Of a stretch of DNA of 64,000 nucleotides, positions 63,980-64,000 are shown piece by piece. Every line of letters starts with the position of its first letter. The stretch's first letter is position 1. Source of the stretch: Bombyx mori (Eukaryota; Arthropoda; Insecta; Lepidoptera; Bombycidae); contig NC_085124.1 of the NCBI RefSeq assembly GCF_030269925.1, positions 14,260,001 to 14,324,000 on the forward strand, read 5' to 3'. A program made the translations under genes and the position numbers. Under the pieces are notes generated by a model. It was not told the origin of the DNA. It worked only from the letters and a program-made list of their open reading frames with translations, and made no database searches.

Positions 63980-64000
63980 ATACTTTATTGCACACCAAAA

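Overview
This is eukaryotic, AT-rich, repeat-dominated DNA. It is almost certainly from the silkworm Bombyx mori or a very close relative. The main reason is about 30 copies of one short repeat with a tRNA-like head, an internal Pol III B box and a tail ending in GCAATAAAA; I recognise it from memory as the silkworm SINE Bm1. Lepidopteran Helitron-type elements, Jockey- and RTE-type LINE tails, a BEL/Pao LTR retrotransposon and spliced genes agree. There are no operons, Shine-Dalgarno sites or CRISPR arrays. Most open frames in the window are chance or lie inside repeats.

Host gene content is small. The one clear host gene is the 3' end of a plus-strand acyltransferase gene (41995-44318). It has four exons with consensus splice sites and about 232 codons, and matches the C-terminal two thirds of LPGAT1 (acyl-CoA:lysophosphatidylglycerol acyltransferase 1). 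Its upstream exons, with the NHxxxxD catalytic block, were not found. Either a very long repeat-filled intron occupies the left part of the window or the exons lie outside it. GC-rich islands at about 11280, 40380, 52640 and 53090 could be promoters or first exons but are unproven.

Layout. 1-1100: an AT-rich foldback repeat and a Bm1. 1112-7099: a complete minus-strand BEL/Pao retrotransposon with 172-bp LTRs that look identical, AATAT target duplications and one uninterrupted 1720-residue Gag-Pol. 7.1-20 kb: sparse, with SINEs, RTE and Jockey LINE tails, one inverted-repeat element and a second tRNA-derived SINE. 20.7-31.5 kb: a cluster of Helitron-type elements, an inverted-repeat element with 8-bp target duplications (26960-27204) and LINE tails. 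32-41 kb: a nested mosaic of full-length Bm1 copies, Helitron-type elements and inverted LINE tails. 42-44.3 kb: the acyltransferase exons. 45-57 kb: mostly unassigned sequence with a second inverted-repeat element (48728-49029), a Jockey/Daphne-like LINE end, a 39-bp minisatellite and more Bm1. 57.8-59.8 kb: a 5'-truncated LINE with an intact reverse transcriptase, sitting inside an older foldback repeat with a 10-bp target duplication. 60-64 kb: another foldback repeat, Bm1, a Helitron-type copy and an (AG)n tract.

The most interesting signals are mobile DNA. They are the apparently fresh BEL/Pao insertion; at least ten TC...CTAG elements all inserted between A and T; three inverted-repeat elements with long terminal repeats; a Bm1 with a perfect internal 28-bp hairpin; and a tail shared by Bm1 and a Jockey-type LINE that may explain how the SINE moves. 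I found no convincing new enzymatic or defence system.
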